Source of the DNA: Kordia sp050633145
GTDB lineage: Bacteria > Bacteroidota > Bacteroidia > Flavobacteriales > Flavobacteriaceae
Direction: 5' to 3'
Length of the DNA stretch: 64,000 nucleotides
NCBI RefSeq assembly: GCF_050633145.1
Contig: NZ_JBOEFY010000002.1
Coordinates: 62,001-126,000, forward strand
Shown: in pieces, positions 34,535-44,017 of the stretch
Numbering within the stretch: position 1 is the first letter of the stretch
Layout of the letters: each line of letters starts with the position of its first letter
The notes under the pieces: model-generated
Databases searched by the model: none
Told to the model about the DNA's origin: nothing
Seen by the model: only the letters and a program-made list of their open reading frames with translations
Program-made: the position numbers and the translations under genes

Positions 34535-35956
34535 ATGAAAAAATATTTTCTAATACCAATTATTATTACCTTACTCTTTACAGTAAGTTGTGATGATCAA
34601 TTAGAACGTTTTCCAGTGGACACATTAGTTGAGGAAACCGCCTTTCAACAAGTATCCGATTTAGAAAATGGACTTCGTGGAGCTATTAACAGTATCAACC
34701 GTGGAGGTGGACAGGCAAGTTTAATTGCTTTTAACTCTATCTTTACTGATAACTGTAAAATTGGTGGTGACACTGGTGGTCAGCAAATCGCATTAATCAA
34801 CCAAATTCTTAACTCGCAAGGTGGTGATCAAGGAACATGGACTGATAGATATAATGCAATTAATAACTTTAACCGTCTTTTAGCTGCTGCTGGAACTATT
34901 ACACCAGCATCTGGAGAAGAAGATACTTATGACAACGTTTTAGCGCAAGCTTATGCGTTCAGAGCATATTTACACTTTGATTTATTAACATACTATGGAG
35001 AAGATTTAAATAATGCATCTTCATTAGGTGTATACTATCAAAATGTAGTAGCTACTTCAGGTTTTCCAGCTAGACAAACAGTTGGTGAAAACTTAACTGA
35101 AATCGAAAATGATTTAACATTAGCTGCAAGTTTAATGCCTGCAAGTTCAACTGATGTTAACTATGCGACACAAGACTTTATCACGTTCTTAAGAGCAAGA
35201 GTAGCTTTATATACTGGTGACTACACTACTGCTATTTCAAATGCTAATACAATCATTTCGAACTATACTTTAGCTAATCAAGCACAGTATGCTGCAATGT
35301 TTGCTGGTGACGGTGATACAACTGAGGTAGTTTTCAAATTCGATAATGTTTTAGGAAACAATGCTTCTATCGCATTTAACTGGATATTTACTGGTACAGG
35401 TGGTAGCTTTATGGATATGTCAAATGGTTTATTTGCAGAATTTGCTCCAGGTGACGTTCGTCGTACTGTAAATGTTGATCCTACAAGTGATCCAGGAGCT
35501 TCTCCATCAGTTTTAATCATTGGAAAGTATCCACCAAACTCGGATACTAACTATATCAATGACTATAAAGCAATGAGACTTTCTGAAATGTATTTAATCA
35601 GAGCTGAAGCTCACGCTAGAAAAGCTGCACCAGATTTTGCTGCTGCTGCTGCTGATGTTGCTTCAATTAGAACTGCTAGATTTGGTTCTGCTCAAACTGT
35701 GGCTACATACACTTCTTTAAATGAAGCTATTACAAACATTAAAGCTGAAAGAAGAATCGAATTATGTTTTGAAGGTTTCAGATATATTGACATTAAAAGA
35801 TACAGAAACATCTTAAACGTTGGAATCGAAAGACTTCCAATCGACTGTGCAACTGTACCATGTTCTTTACCTGTTTCTTCTGAGAAATTTGTTTTCCCAA
35901 TTCCTCAAGGTGAGATCAATGCGAATTCAAATATGGTTCAAAACTCTGGATACTAA
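34535..35956 (+). CDS. SusD/RagB-family surface lipoprotein (second operon)
   Basis: 473 residues with lipobox TVSC (Cys19). It shows canonical SusD features: an N-terminal SusD-like part (LERFPVDTLVEETAFQQVSDLENGLRG) and the C-terminal RagB/SusD part with RLSEMYLIRAEAHAR, IKAERRIELCFEGFRYIDIKR and a C-terminal FPIPQGEINANSNM. It caps the preceding SusC and binds its ligand. It belongs to a different SusD branch from the protein in the first operon. Confidence 0.97.
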   Translation: MKKYFLIPIIITLLFTVSCDDQLERFPVDTLVEETAFQQVSDLENGLRGAINSINRGGGQASLIAFNSIFTDNCKIGGDTGGQQIALINQILNSQGGDQGTWTDRYNAINNFNRLLAAAGTITPASGEEDTYDNVLAQAYAFRAYLHFDLLTYYGEDLNNASSLGVYYQNVVATSGFPARQTVGENLTEIENDLTLAASLMPASSTDVNYATQDFITFLRARVALYTGDYTTAISNANTIISNYTLANQAQYAAMFAGDGDTTEVVFKFDNVLGNNASIAFNWIFTGTGGSFMDMSNGLFAEFAPGDVRRTVNVDPTSDPGASPSVLIIGKYPPNSDTNYINDYKAMRLSEMYLIRAEAHARKAAPDFAAAAADVASIRTARFGSAQTVATYTSLNEAITNIKAERRIELCFEGFRYIDIKRYRNILNVGIERLPIDCATVPCSLPVSSEKFVFPIPQGEINANSNMVQNSGY

Positions 35957-35974
35957 TTAAAAAAAAAGAAAGTA

Positions 35975-36817
35975 ATGAAAAAAATAGCAATACTTTTTAT
36001 AGGAGCACTGTTCATGTTCACATCCTGTGAAGAAACAGAATCGCCTATATACGATGGTAGCCAGACTTTGGCTTACTTTAATGGAACTTCTTCTAGTTTA
36101 GAAGTTGAGATCAACGATACTAATTCCATTGATATTGAAATTGGAGCTAGTACAATTTCATCATCTGACAGAACTGTTACAATTTCTGTTGATGCTGACA
36201 ACACTTCTGCTGCAAGTGATATTTATAGTTTCCCTTCTACTGTAACAATTCCAGCGGGTTCATACTTTGCTAATTTAACTGTTACTGCTGTAGATAATGG
36301 ATTAACTACTCAGCCAGAAACATTATCATTGAAAATTGATTCAATTGATGATGGTGGTGTAGGTAGTACTATTTTACACACTGTATCAATTGTAGAGATT
36401 TGCCCTATTGCTGCAACTTTTGCAGTTGGTGATTATACATTAAACTTTGTATCTGGAGGAATTGGAGCTGCAGGATTTGCTCCAGCTTTAGGAACAGGTA
36501 TTACTGTTGAATTAATGGCTGGATCTGCTTCTACTGAAAGAATCTTCAATGTAAAATGTTATCCAAGTTTTGGATTTGCTAATACACCTGCTGATTTCTC
36601 ATTCAACTTAGTTTGTGGTACTACTGTATCTAACGGTATTGTTGAAGGACAAATATCAGGAGTTGGTTGTGGTGGATCTATAGCATTTGGTCCTGCTGCT
36701 ACGCCAGGAACATATACTGTTGGAGATGATACTAACATAACTCTTAATTTCGCAGAAGATACTGCTGAGATTTGTGGTGCTGCTGGTACAACTTCATATA
36801 CATTAACTAAAATATAA
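35975..36817 (+). CDS. Surface lipoprotein of the second SusCD operon (proximal)
   Basis: 280 residues, lipobox FTSC (Cys18). The N-terminal domain (about 25-140) looks like a Calx-beta type beta-sandwich (SSSDRTVTISVDADNTSA, VTIPAGSYFANLTVTAVD, ETLSLKI). The second domain begins with a cysteine (EICPIAATFAVGDYTLNF) and has further cysteines near 195, 209 and 225. It is probably a glycan- or peptide-binding accessory protein of the SusCD complex. It starts 18 bp after susD. Confidence 0.75.
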   Translation: MKKIAILFIGALFMFTSCEETESPIYDGSQTLAYFNGTSSSLEVEINDTNSIDIEIGASTISSSDRTVTISVDADNTSAASDIYSFPSTVTIPAGSYFANLTVTAVDNGLTTQPETLSLKIDSIDDGGVGSTILHTVSIVEICPIAATFAVGDYTLNFVSGGIGAAGFAPALGTGITVELMAGSASTERIFNVKCYPSFGFANTPADFSFNLVCGTTVSNGIVEGQISGVGCGGSIAFGPAATPGTYTVGDDTNITLNFAEDTAEICGAAGTTSYTLTKI

Positions 36818-36828
36818 TCAACCCTGTT

Positions 36829-37674
36829 ATGAAAAAAATCGTAAAATTATTCATCTTGCCATTAGTACTGGTACTTACATATAGCTGTGTAAGTGATGAT
36901 GATAGTAGGTTTCAAGCAAATCCAGAATCTGGATGGATTGAATTTCCTTCATCCGCAACTACAACGTCAGTAAATAATTCATTGACGACAATTTCAATTC
37001 CAGTTAACTTTACAGCTCCTATTAACCCGAGCAATGTAAATGTTACATATACTATCCAAGACGTAGTAGGAGCATCAAGTGATGCAATTACTGTTAGTGG
37101 ATCAGTTGATATTGTTACTGACACAAATACAGCTACAATTGACTTAAATGTAATCCCAACTGCTGCTACTGCATTAGTATCTTCTGATATCTCTTTTGAT
37201 ATCGTTTTACAAAGTGCATCTAGAGGTGTTGGAATTGGATTATCTGATGGATCTGCTACAACAGTTCACAGAGTAAACTTAGTATGTGACCTTACATTAG
37301 ACTTAGGTGGAATGTACAGTGTAACTACTAACTACGGATACCATGATTTCTTACCAAGCTTCAACCCAAATACTGAAGTAATGGAAATCGTTGATAACGG
37401 TGACGGTACTTTCTTCGTACAAGATTTCTCAGGAGGTCTTTACAATGGAGGTCCTTATAGTGGTGCATATGGAACTGGTCCAACTAGTTTTGATGTAACA
37501 TTCAGTAACTCATGTAACAAAATCCAATGGGAAGGACAAAGTGACCCATGGGGACCTTGTATTCCATTAAGTGGAGGTGTTAACGAAGTTGATATCGCTA
37601 CAGGAGTTGTTACTATTTCTTGGTTCTGTGAAGGATATGGAGAAAATGGAGTATCTGTTTATACACCATTGTAG
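36829..37674 (+). CDS. Surface lipoprotein of the second SusCD operon (distal)
   Basis: 281 residues, lipobox TYSC (Cys20) followed by acidic VSDDDS. The layout mirrors its neighbour: an N-terminal beta-sandwich (about 35-150), then a domain starting LVCDLTLDLGGMYSVTTNYG, with four more cysteines (about 225, 244 and 266 are clear). The C-terminal domain contains GPYSGAYGTGPTSF and WEGQSDPWGPC. It starts 11 bp after the previous gene and is the last gene before a strong terminator. No exact family recognised. Confidence 0.72.
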   Translation: MKKIVKLFILPLVLVLTYSCVSDDDSRFQANPESGWIEFPSSATTTSVNNSLTTISIPVNFTAPINPSNVNVTYTIQDVVGASSDAITVSGSVDIVTDTNTATIDLNVIPTAATALVSSDISFDIVLQSASRGVGIGLSDGSATTVHRVNLVCDLTLDLGGMYSVTTNYGYHDFLPSFNPNTEVMEIVDNGDGTFFVQDFSGGLYNGGPYSGAYGTGPTSFDVTFSNSCNKIQWEGQSDPWGPCIPLSGGVNEVDIATGVVTISWFCEGYGENGVSVYTPL

Positions 37675-37703
37675 AAATTAATATCACATTAGTAATACAT
37701 ACT

Positions 37704-37731
37704 AAAAACCACCCAACTGGGTGGTTTTTTT
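37704..37731 (+). terminator. Terminator of the second SusCD operon
   Basis: AAAAACCACCC (37704-37714), loop AACT, GGGTGGTTTTT (37719-37729) and further T residues: a perfect 11-bp GC-containing stem 29 bp after the last lipoprotein gene and just before the rlmB promoter. Confidence 0.95.
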
Positions 37732-37735
37732 ATTT

Positions 37736-37743
37736 TATATTTG
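37736..37743 (+). promoter_or_regulatory. -7 element directly upstream of rlmB
   Basis: TATATTTG exactly matches TAnnTTTG and is separated from the rlmB ATG (37748) by only CCCC. Transcription from it would start at or within a few bases of the ATG, implying a leaderless mRNA. No good TTG is seen at -33, where the terminator hairpin lies. Confidence 0.55.
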
Positions 37744-37747
37744 CCCC

Positions 37748-38485
37748 ATGCAAAATAATAACACACAAATTTTTGGTATAAGAGCCATTATAGAAGCTAT
37801 AAATTCTGGAAGTACAATAGATAAGGTTTTTATTCAAAAAGGGCTTAGAGGCGATTTATTCAACGAATTAGACCAACTTTTACGTACAAATGCAATCAGT
37901 ACTTCATTTGTTCCGCCAGAAAAATTAAATAGACTCACCAAAAAAAATCATCAAGGTGTAATTGCCTTGGTTTCACCAGTTGAGTTTTACGACCTAGATT
38001 CATTAGTTTTGAATGTAATTGAATCTGGAAGAGTTCCAAAGTTTTTAATTCTAGATCAGTTAAGCGATGTTCGTAATTTTGGCGCAATCATTAGAACAGC
38101 AGAATGTACCGGAGTGGATGGAATTATCATTCAAAAGAAAGGTGGCGCTCCTGTAAATGCAGATGCAGTAAAAACTTCAGCAGGAGCTATTTTTAAAATG
38201 CCTATTTGTAAAGTAGATCATATCAAAGATGCTATTTATCATTTACAGAGTTCTGGAATACAAATTGTAGCCGCAACAGAAAAAACTGAGAATAATGTGT
38301 ATGATGTAGATTTTACCATTCCAATAGCTATTGTAATGGGTTCTGAAGGTAAAGGTGTTTCTCCTTCTATCTTAAAAATAGTAGATCATCGTGCAAAATT
38401 ACCTATGCTAGGTGAAATTGCTTCTTTAAATGTATCTGTTGCTTGTGGTGCTTTTTTATATGAAATTGTACGACAGCGTTTGTAA
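37748..38485 (+). CDS. rlmB: 23S rRNA (guanosine-2'-O)-methyltransferase, SpoU/TrmH family
   Basis: 245 residues from the ATG at 37748 (MQNNNTQIFGIRAII). The open frame extends 9 codons upstream, but that part lies in the terminator and promoter, so I reject it. An N-terminal substrate-binding domain (about 5-75) is followed by a SPOUT fold with the trefoil-knot motifs NFGAIIRTAECTGVDG, IVMGSEGKGVSP and LPMLGEIASLNVSVACG. RlmB methylates G2251 in the 23S P loop; TrmH-type tRNA methylation is the alternative. It is convergent with the rhomboid gene, 3 bp away. Confidence 0.9.
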   Translation: MQNNNTQIFGIRAIIEAINSGSTIDKVFIQKGLRGDLFNELDQLLRTNAISTSFVPPEKLNRLTKKNHQGVIALVSPVEFYDLDSLVLNVIESGRVPKFLILDQLSDVRNFGAIIRTAECTGVDGIIIQKKGGAPVNADAVKTSAGAIFKMPICKVDHIKDAIYHLQSSGIQIVAATEKTENNVYDVDFTIPIAIVMGSEGKGVSPSILKIVDHRAKLPMLGEIASLNVSVACGAFLYEIVRQRL

Positions 38486-38488
38486 CAA

Positions 38489-39244
38489 CTATTCTTCTTC
38501 AGAGATTTTAGAATTCCCAACATATATATAATTTACTTTAAATGTTGATTTTATTGGTAACTCCTCCTCTACTTCGTTGGGGAGTGTTTCAATAAAATTT
38601 CCATTTTCATCAAAATGACGCATAAAGGGATCATCTTCCGGGATGAATTCCTTTTTTTCCCATTCATATGTTTCCTTAGCATAAATTACTGGTAAAAAAA
38701 CAGCAAGTAAAAAACCTGTGACGAATCCTCCTAAATGTCCTTCCCAAGAAATATGTGATTCTATTGGAAATAAATACCACAACATTCCTCCATATAAAAA
38801 CATAATGATGAGTGAAACAGCCACAAATCGGTAATATCCCGTAATAATTCCTTTGAAAAAAATAAAACTCATCAACACATAGATAAATCCACTAGCACCA
38901 ATGTGATTTGCTTCTCTTCCTATTAGCCAAGTAATGATTCCTGAGCCAAATAGCCCAATAATAAAAATGGTCCAACGTTGCGATCTATAAAAGTAAATAA
39001 TAGCTGCACTGAGTAAAAACAACGGAACTGTATTATTCCAAAGATGCTTCATACTTCCATGAATAAACGGACTTAATACAATACCTCGCAATCCTTTCAA
39101 TGTCCTAGGGTATACACCATAGTCATTGAAACGAAATCCAAAACGAACTTCACTCCAATATACCAACCAAATCGAAAAGATAAATAGAAACGGAATTAGT
39201 ATAACGGCAGGTGTAAATACAAAAGGATGCTGTTTTGAATTCAT
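38489..39244 (-). CDS. Rhomboid-family intramembrane serine protease
   Basis: 251 residues with about six membrane helices. The catalytic dyad is visible: Ser118 in IGASGF and His170 in WEGHLGG; the upstream HGSMKHLWNN block (about 62-71) is the family's oxyanion/loop region. Rhomboids cleave transmembrane helices within the bilayer; the substrate is unknown. About 60 residues of soluble, acidic C-terminal tail follow. Its stop codon is 3 bp from the rlmB stop, leaving no room for a terminator. Confidence 0.92.
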   Translation of the reverse strand: MNSKQHPFVFTPAVILIPFLFIFSIWLVYWSEVRFGFRFNDYGVYPRTLKGLRGIVLSPFIHGSMKHLWNNTVPLFLLSAAIIYFYRSQRWTIFIIGLFGSGIITWLIGREANHIGASGFIYVLMSFIFFKGIITGYYRFVAVSLIIMFLYGGMLWYLFPIESHISWEGHLGGFVTGFLLAVFLPVIYAKETYEWEKKEFIPEDDPFMRHFDENGNFIETLPNEVEEELPIKSTFKVNYIYVGNSKISEEE

Positions 39245-39300
39245 AGATTATTTTACATCAAATAGTCAAAAAATTAGCCAAGATTCATTTACATGAAAAA

Positions 39301-39331
39301 TTGTCACTTTATTTACAATGTACTATTTTTA
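39301..39331 (+). promoter_or_regulatory. Promoter of rarA
   Basis: TTG (39301-39303), a 20-nt spacer, then TATTTTTA (39324-39331), one base off TAnnTTTG. CCCC and the ATG follow directly, exactly as at rlmB, predicting a leaderless or nearly leaderless transcript. Confidence 0.55.
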
Positions 39332-39335
39332 CCCC

Positions 39336-40613
39336 ATGAGTGAACCTTTAGCAGAACGCATTCGACCGAAAACATTAGAAGCCTATATCAGTCAAGAACA
39401 TTTGGTTGGAGAAACTGGTGTGCTTACACGTCAAATACAACAAGGTATTATTCCTTCTCTCCTACTTTGGGGACCGCCAGGAACCGGAAAAACTACTTTG
39501 GCTAATATTATTGCAACGACTTCCGATAGACCTTTTTATACGCTTAGCGCGATTAGTTCTGGTGTAAAAGAAGTGCGCGAAGTAATTCAAAAAGCAAAGC
39601 AAGACAAAGGTTTGTTTACAACAAAAAACCCGATTCTTTTTATTGATGAAATTCACAGATTCAGCAAATCGCAACAAGATTCATTATTAGGAGCTGTCGA
39701 AAAAGGCTGGGTTACACTTATTGGAGCAACGACTGAAAATCCAAGTTTTGAAGTCATTCCTGCTTTATTGTCACGTTGTCAAGTATATGTATTAAATTCT
39801 TTTGGGAAAGATGATTTGGTAAAGTTATTACAACGTGCCATCAAAGAAGATACGCAACTTGCTAAGAAAAAAATAACACTCAAGGAAACGGAAGCATTAT
39901 TAAAGCTTTCTGGTGGCGATGCACGAAAATTATTGAACATATTTGAATTACTCATCAATTCAGAAGACACAGAAGAAGTAAACATTACGAACGATTTGGT
40001 ATTGAGTCGCGTTCAAAAAAACACCGTTTTATATGACAAAACGGGCGAACAACACTATGACATCATTTCGGCTTTCATTAAATCTATCCGCGGAAGCGAT
40101 CCTAATGCCGCAGTGTATTGGTTAGCTCGAATGATTGAAGGTGGCGAAGATGTAAAGTTTATTGCACGTAGAATGCTAATTTCTGCAAGTGAAGATATCG
40201 GAATTGCGAATCCAACAGCGCTTGTAATTGCTACCAATACGTTTCAAGCTGTCTCAATTATTGGATATCCTGAAGCGCGTATCATTTTAAGTCAGTGTGC
40301 AGTTTATTTAGCTACATCTCCAAAAAGTAACGCCTCGTATATGGCGATAAAAAAGGCGCAAGCAATTGTTCGTGAAACTGGCGATTTATCCATTCCCTTG
40401 CATTTACGAAATGCACCAACAAAACTCATGAAAGATCTAGGTTATGGTGAAGATTATAAATATTCACACGATTACAATCATAACTTTGTAGCACAAGAAT
40501 ATCTTCCTGATGAAATTTCAAATACAAAGATATATGACCCAGCTAGTAATCCTCGTGAAAAAAGTTTGCGTGATTTCTTAAAAAATCGCTGGAAAGATAA
40601 GTATGGGTATTAA
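39336..40613 (+). CDS. rarA: Replication-associated recombination protein A (MgsA/RarA AAA+ ATPase)
   Basis: 425 residues from the ATG at 39336 (MSEPLAERIRPKTLEAYISQ); the open frame's six extra upstream codons lie in the promoter. Walker A is WGPPGTGKTT (about 45-54), Walker B LFIDEIHR (about 101-108), sensor 1 GATTENPSFE. A lid and the C-terminal MgsA tetramerisation domain follow (AVYWLARMIEGGEDVKFIARR, NPTALV, YKYSHDY). It acts at stalled replication forks and on SSB-bound DNA. Confidence 0.96.
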   Translation: MSEPLAERIRPKTLEAYISQEHLVGETGVLTRQIQQGIIPSLLLWGPPGTGKTTLANIIATTSDRPFYTLSAISSGVKEVREVIQKAKQDKGLFTTKNPILFIDEIHRFSKSQQDSLLGAVEKGWVTLIGATTENPSFEVIPALLSRCQVYVLNSFGKDDLVKLLQRAIKEDTQLAKKKITLKETEALLKLSGGDARKLLNIFELLINSEDTEEVNITNDLVLSRVQKNTVLYDKTGEQHYDIISAFIKSIRGSDPNAAVYWLARMIEGGEDVKFIARRMLISASEDIGIANPTALVIATNTFQAVSIIGYPEARIILSQCAVYLATSPKSNASYMAIKKAQAIVRETGDLSIPLHLRNAPTKLMKDLGYGEDYKYSHDYNHNFVAQEYLPDEISNTKIYDPASNPREKSLRDFLKNRWKDKYGY

Positions 40614-40697
40614 GGGGCTTAGGTATTAGGTCAAAATAATATTGCATATATCGATTAGACAAGATCCACTTCGCTATTTTGCTTTTAAAATCATTTA

Positions 40698-40862
40698 TTC
40701 CAAACGTCACTTCGAGTGATTTTTCGAATAAAATGAAGAAAAATTGTATCGAGAAGTACTTTTAAATAAAGATGTTGTGATTATCACATTAGATCTCGAT
40801 ACAAAAACTCTACGAGTTTCCACTCGATCGGACGATTTTGGATTCGAAATCTATTTAATCGA
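40698..40862. repeat. REP-like extragenic repeat (copy 1)
   Basis: GTCACTTCGAG (40706-40716) and TATCGAGAAG (40747-40756) bracket an imperfect inverted segment, followed by a second inverted part with CTCGATAC and CTCTACGAG. The same paired words occur in opposite orientation at 46087-46154. This layout is typical of flavobacterial intergenic palindromic repeats. The 266-bp gap has no gene. Confidence 0.55.
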
Positions 40863-40879
40863 AAAAGCACCTAGAATAA

Positions 40880-41686
40880 TTAAAACTTAATATTCAACGC
40901 AGACTTTTTATTTCCGTTTCCAGATGATTTAGACAAAACCCACTTTCCGTTTTCTTTAAAGACAGTAGCATCTTGCCCTTTTACTAAATAGACATTTGGA
41001 ACACCTGTTTTCAATAGAATCATCACAACTTTTGGCGAGCTATCAACTAACTGATACCCGTTTTCAATTGGTTGTGCATATAAAACAGTAGTAGCAGTTT
41101 TAGTAACAGTTTTTACCATCGGTTTTTCAGTAGTGGTTTCCTTTACTGTTTCTTCCACTACAACAACTTCTTCAACTTTTGACTCTATTACCTTTTTAGG
41201 CATTTCCTCAACAGTCACAGGTGGTGGCGGTGGTTGAACTTCTACAACTTTTTCTTCTGGTTGATACGAATAATTTTTTGCTTCTATATCTGCAAAAGCT
41301 CTTCGTAAAGCTTGATTGTATCCTTTTTCGTATGCCTTAATTTTTGAACGTCCAAAAGGAGTTTCCATGATGATTTGATTCGAACAATCGCGCAAAACAA
41401 TTGCCATTTTCATTGTAAAAATATTCGACTTATTATTGATATCTGCAAACAATGCCAAGCATCTATCAGCGATCAAATCTTTTGGTAATTGTTCATTATC
41501 ATATAATACTTCAAAACCTTCTTTTTTAAATAAATGACGAACCAATGTGTTCACTCGATATAGATCATGTTTACTTGAAAATTCAAATTTATATGGAATG
41601 ACTACATACTTATATTTATTCAGTTCTTGTGAGAAACAAGAAAATGCAATTAAAAGAAAAACAACACTCGCTAAAAAACGTTTCAT
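40880..41686 (-). CDS. Secreted protein of unknown function with Pro/Val/Glu-rich linker
   Basis: 268 residues with a signal peptide (about 1-19, ending SCFSQ; a Cys at 17 makes a lipoprotein signal possible but not typical). An N-terminal domain (about 20-135; YKYVVIPYKFEF) recalls small flavobacterial periplasmic domains. A low-complexity linker follows (PPPPP near 153, then a Val/Glu/Thr/Lys-rich stretch to about 205). A short C-terminal beta domain (YLVKGQDATVFKENGKWVLS) ends the protein. Function unknown. It is encoded on the same strand as the DUF5723 barrel gene, 141 bp downstream of it. Confidence 0.7.
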   Translation of the reverse strand: MKRFLASVVFLLIAFSCFSQELNKYKYVVIPYKFEFSSKHDLYRVNTLVRHLFKKEGFEVLYDNEQLPKDLIADRCLALFADINNKSNIFTMKMAIVLRDCSNQIIMETPFGRSKIKAYEKGYNQALRRAFADIEAKNYSYQPEEKVVEVQPPPPPVTVEEMPKKVIESKVEEVVVVEETVKETTTEKPMVKTVTKTATTVLYAQPIENGYQLVDSSPKVVMILLKTGVPNVYLVKGQDATVFKENGKWVLSKSSGNGNKKSALNIKF

Positions 41687-41827
41687 CTACTTATTTTTAT
41701 CAGGTTAATTTTGTCAGATAAATTTATCACTATAACCATTAGTTGACTGCAACTAACGACAATGACACTTTACATAGACATCTAATTTTATTATTTGCCT
41801 CCAAATTAAGAATTTTATTGGAATCCA

Positions 41828-43255
41828 CTACTTTTTCTGCATCGGAAAAATATAATTAAAGCCCAATTGCACAGAAGCATAATTGGATTTGGCGAGATTT
41901 TGATATTCCAGTAGATTATCTGCCATGATATAGAAATTTACATTTCCAATATGAGTAGACAAACCAACGCCAATATTGGTTTTTGAGAAACCATCTGCGG
42001 TATACGTAACTTTTCCGCTTAAAAAACTAAACAATTGTCTGCGATAAAATGCCGTAAGCGATAATTGTGGTCGACGCGATCGTCCAATAGCAAACAATTG
42101 CAATCCAGCTTCGTTTAAATAATCGCCATCTTCTCCAGTACAATTACATTCTTTCAACACCTTTTTTCCATATTTGTACGAAACAGAACCATTAAGTTTC
42201 GGCGAACGCCAAGAAACATAATTATTTGTAATTGTGTCCAGTTCAAATAAATCTTCAAAATTATCTGTAATCTCTTGCCAATATTCATCTGCAGTTTGTC
42301 CTGAACCGTTGTTTGGAAATAGTGGATTTACACCTTCAAATGTATATTCTCCTTTGAGTGTATAAGTTTCTACGTCTTTTGTGTGATAAATAAAACCCAA
42401 ATCTTGTACACTTCCTGTCACTGTCCATTGTTCTTTTGGATGATATGTAAACCCGAAATCGAGTCCTAATCCTAAATTTCCACCAAAAAGTACACGTTTG
42501 CGCAATTCCTTGACAGCCTTTTCATTCCAATCGTTTTGTCCGTCATTATCTAAATCAATTAACGAAGCATAGCCAGAAGTTTGCAATTGCAAATCTAAAT
42601 CAAACGTATGATTGTAAAAGTTATTGGTGCCTTCTGTCGTGATGAAACTTCCTTTATTATTAGTCGATTTAAAATTAAGCAGACTCGAATAGATTTTTCC
42701 ACGAAAACCATAGGTCAATTTTTTATTCACTTTGGTCGTTAAACCCACATGAAAAACTGAAATTAATTCTCCTTTTGCATTCACATCTCCTAAATTAAAT
42801 TCGCGTCCTATATTATTCTGATTTCCTTCGTAAGCAAGAATGGCATAATCTCTTGGATAATAAAAGTGAACATCTAATTCTTGATACAGTCCGAAAGACA
42901 AATATTTATTGGGTTCATAAGAATTTCCAAACGCAAATCCACCGCTAAAAATTTCTAATTGTTGATTGATTGTGAAGTAGTCATTTCGATCTAAATTATA
43001 CACAACACGACGCAATTTTTCATTAAAATCAACACCATTATCAGCAAATAGATCATACGCTGTAACTCCAGAAGAACCTGCACTTGCATGGATATGTGAT
43101 AGTAACGGAATCCCCATATGCCATTTGTAATTTACTTCTGCTCCAGGATTCAATAACAACGACTGTGGAATGTCGGTAAAGTTATAGAGTAATTGCTTGT
43201 TTTGTGCAAACGCAAAACAAGTTAAGAATAGAAATATGAAAGTGATTTTTTTCAA
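41828..43255 (-). CDS. DUF5723-type outer-membrane beta-barrel protein
   Basis: 475 residues with a signal peptide (about 1-18, ending AFAQN). The mature N-terminus (LLYNFTDIPQSLLLNPGAEV) matches a group of Bacteroidota barrel proteins with a PorP-like start (DUF5723). Alternating strands continue to the end (GFNYIFPMQKK). A loop LDNDGQNDWNEKA at about 237-249 looks like a calcium-binding loop, and CNCTGEDGD is a short cysteine loop. Role unknown. The lipoprotein gene 14 bp upstream is probably cotranscribed and may be its partner. Confidence 0.78.
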   Translation of the reverse strand: MKKITFIFLFLTCFAFAQNKQLLYNFTDIPQSLLLNPGAEVNYKWHMGIPLLSHIHASAGSSGVTAYDLFADNGVDFNEKLRRVVYNLDRNDYFTINQQLEIFSGGFAFGNSYEPNKYLSFGLYQELDVHFYYPRDYAILAYEGNQNNIGREFNLGDVNAKGELISVFHVGLTTKVNKKLTYGFRGKIYSSLLNFKSTNNKGSFITTEGTNNFYNHTFDLDLQLQTSGYASLIDLDNDGQNDWNEKAVKELRKRVLFGGNLGLGLDFGFTYHPKEQWTVTGSVQDLGFIYHTKDVETYTLKGEYTFEGVNPLFPNNGSGQTADEYWQEITDNFEDLFELDTITNNYVSWRSPKLNGSVSYKYGKKVLKECNCTGEDGDYLNEAGLQLFAIGRSRRPQLSLTAFYRRQLFSFLSGKVTYTADGFSKTNIGVGLSTHIGNVNFYIMADNLLEYQNLAKSNYASVQLGFNYIFPMQKK

Positions 43256-43269
43256 AAAACGGTAATTAA

Positions 43270-43824
43270 TTATTCGTTATCTATTAAAAAGTACAAAGTA
43301 GCTTTAGAGCGCATTTTTATATTTCCAATGCTGTTTTCATCAAGTGGAATTCCTGTCGGACTCGGAAACATACTTAAAACTACTTCAAGACGTTTCGTGT
43401 TTGTAAATTGTTCTAGCAATGCATCTTCAAATACTTCTGTATGCGTTACAACAACTTCATTATTTCCATCAGGCATAATGTCAATAGCAAAAGCATGTAA
43501 TACGAGATCATTTTCATCGTACATAATAACATCTGCTCTAAAATTTCGATCAATTGTGTTTGTTACTTCAAAGAAGAATTCGGCTTTTATGAGATTATCA
43601 CGAAAAAACTGATCGTTAAAAACATCTAACTCTAAATCATCTCCTTCTGTCACAATGGCTGTGCCTGTAGGTTCAGAAAATTGAGATGCTTGAAAATCAA
43701 AAAAGATCAAACTTGATTCCAACACTGGCGAAATAGCAATATCTTCTGCTTGTTCAAAATCGACATCCTTTACACAGGAAGCGAGAAAGAATAAAAATAG
43801 TATAGGTACAATTCTTTGTAACAT
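43270..43824 (-). CDS. Lipoprotein of unknown function
   Basis: 184 residues with lipobox LASC (Cys17) and an acidic mature start (VKDVDFEQAEDI). The rest is beta-rich (FFFEVTNTIDRNFRADVIMYDENDLVLHAFAIDIMPDGNNEVV). It is immediately upstream of and probably cotranscribed with the DUF5723 barrel gene, suggesting a surface or periplasmic partner of that barrel. No specific family recognised. Confidence 0.72.
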   Translation of the reverse strand: MLQRIVPILFLFFLASCVKDVDFEQAEDIAISPVLESSLIFFDFQASQFSEPTGTAIVTEGDDLELDVFNDQFFRDNLIKAEFFFEVTNTIDRNFRADVIMYDENDLVLHAFAIDIMPDGNNEVVVTHTEVFEDALLEQFTNTKRLEVVLSMFPSPTGIPLDENSIGNIKMRSKATLYFLIDNE

Positions 43825-44017
43825 TAACGATCTAGATTTTAATTTACGGATGTGTCAATTTTGCAAATCGTTGAAGGATTTTCAATCGAATTCATTCACT
43901 AAAAAAACAATGCAAATATGACTGGATGCTGAAATGATTTCAACAAATTGAAAAGCTTTAAGACTTTTCTTCTTTATAACAACTCTCTATTAAAAAAACG
44001 ACGCTTTTTGGGTTTTA

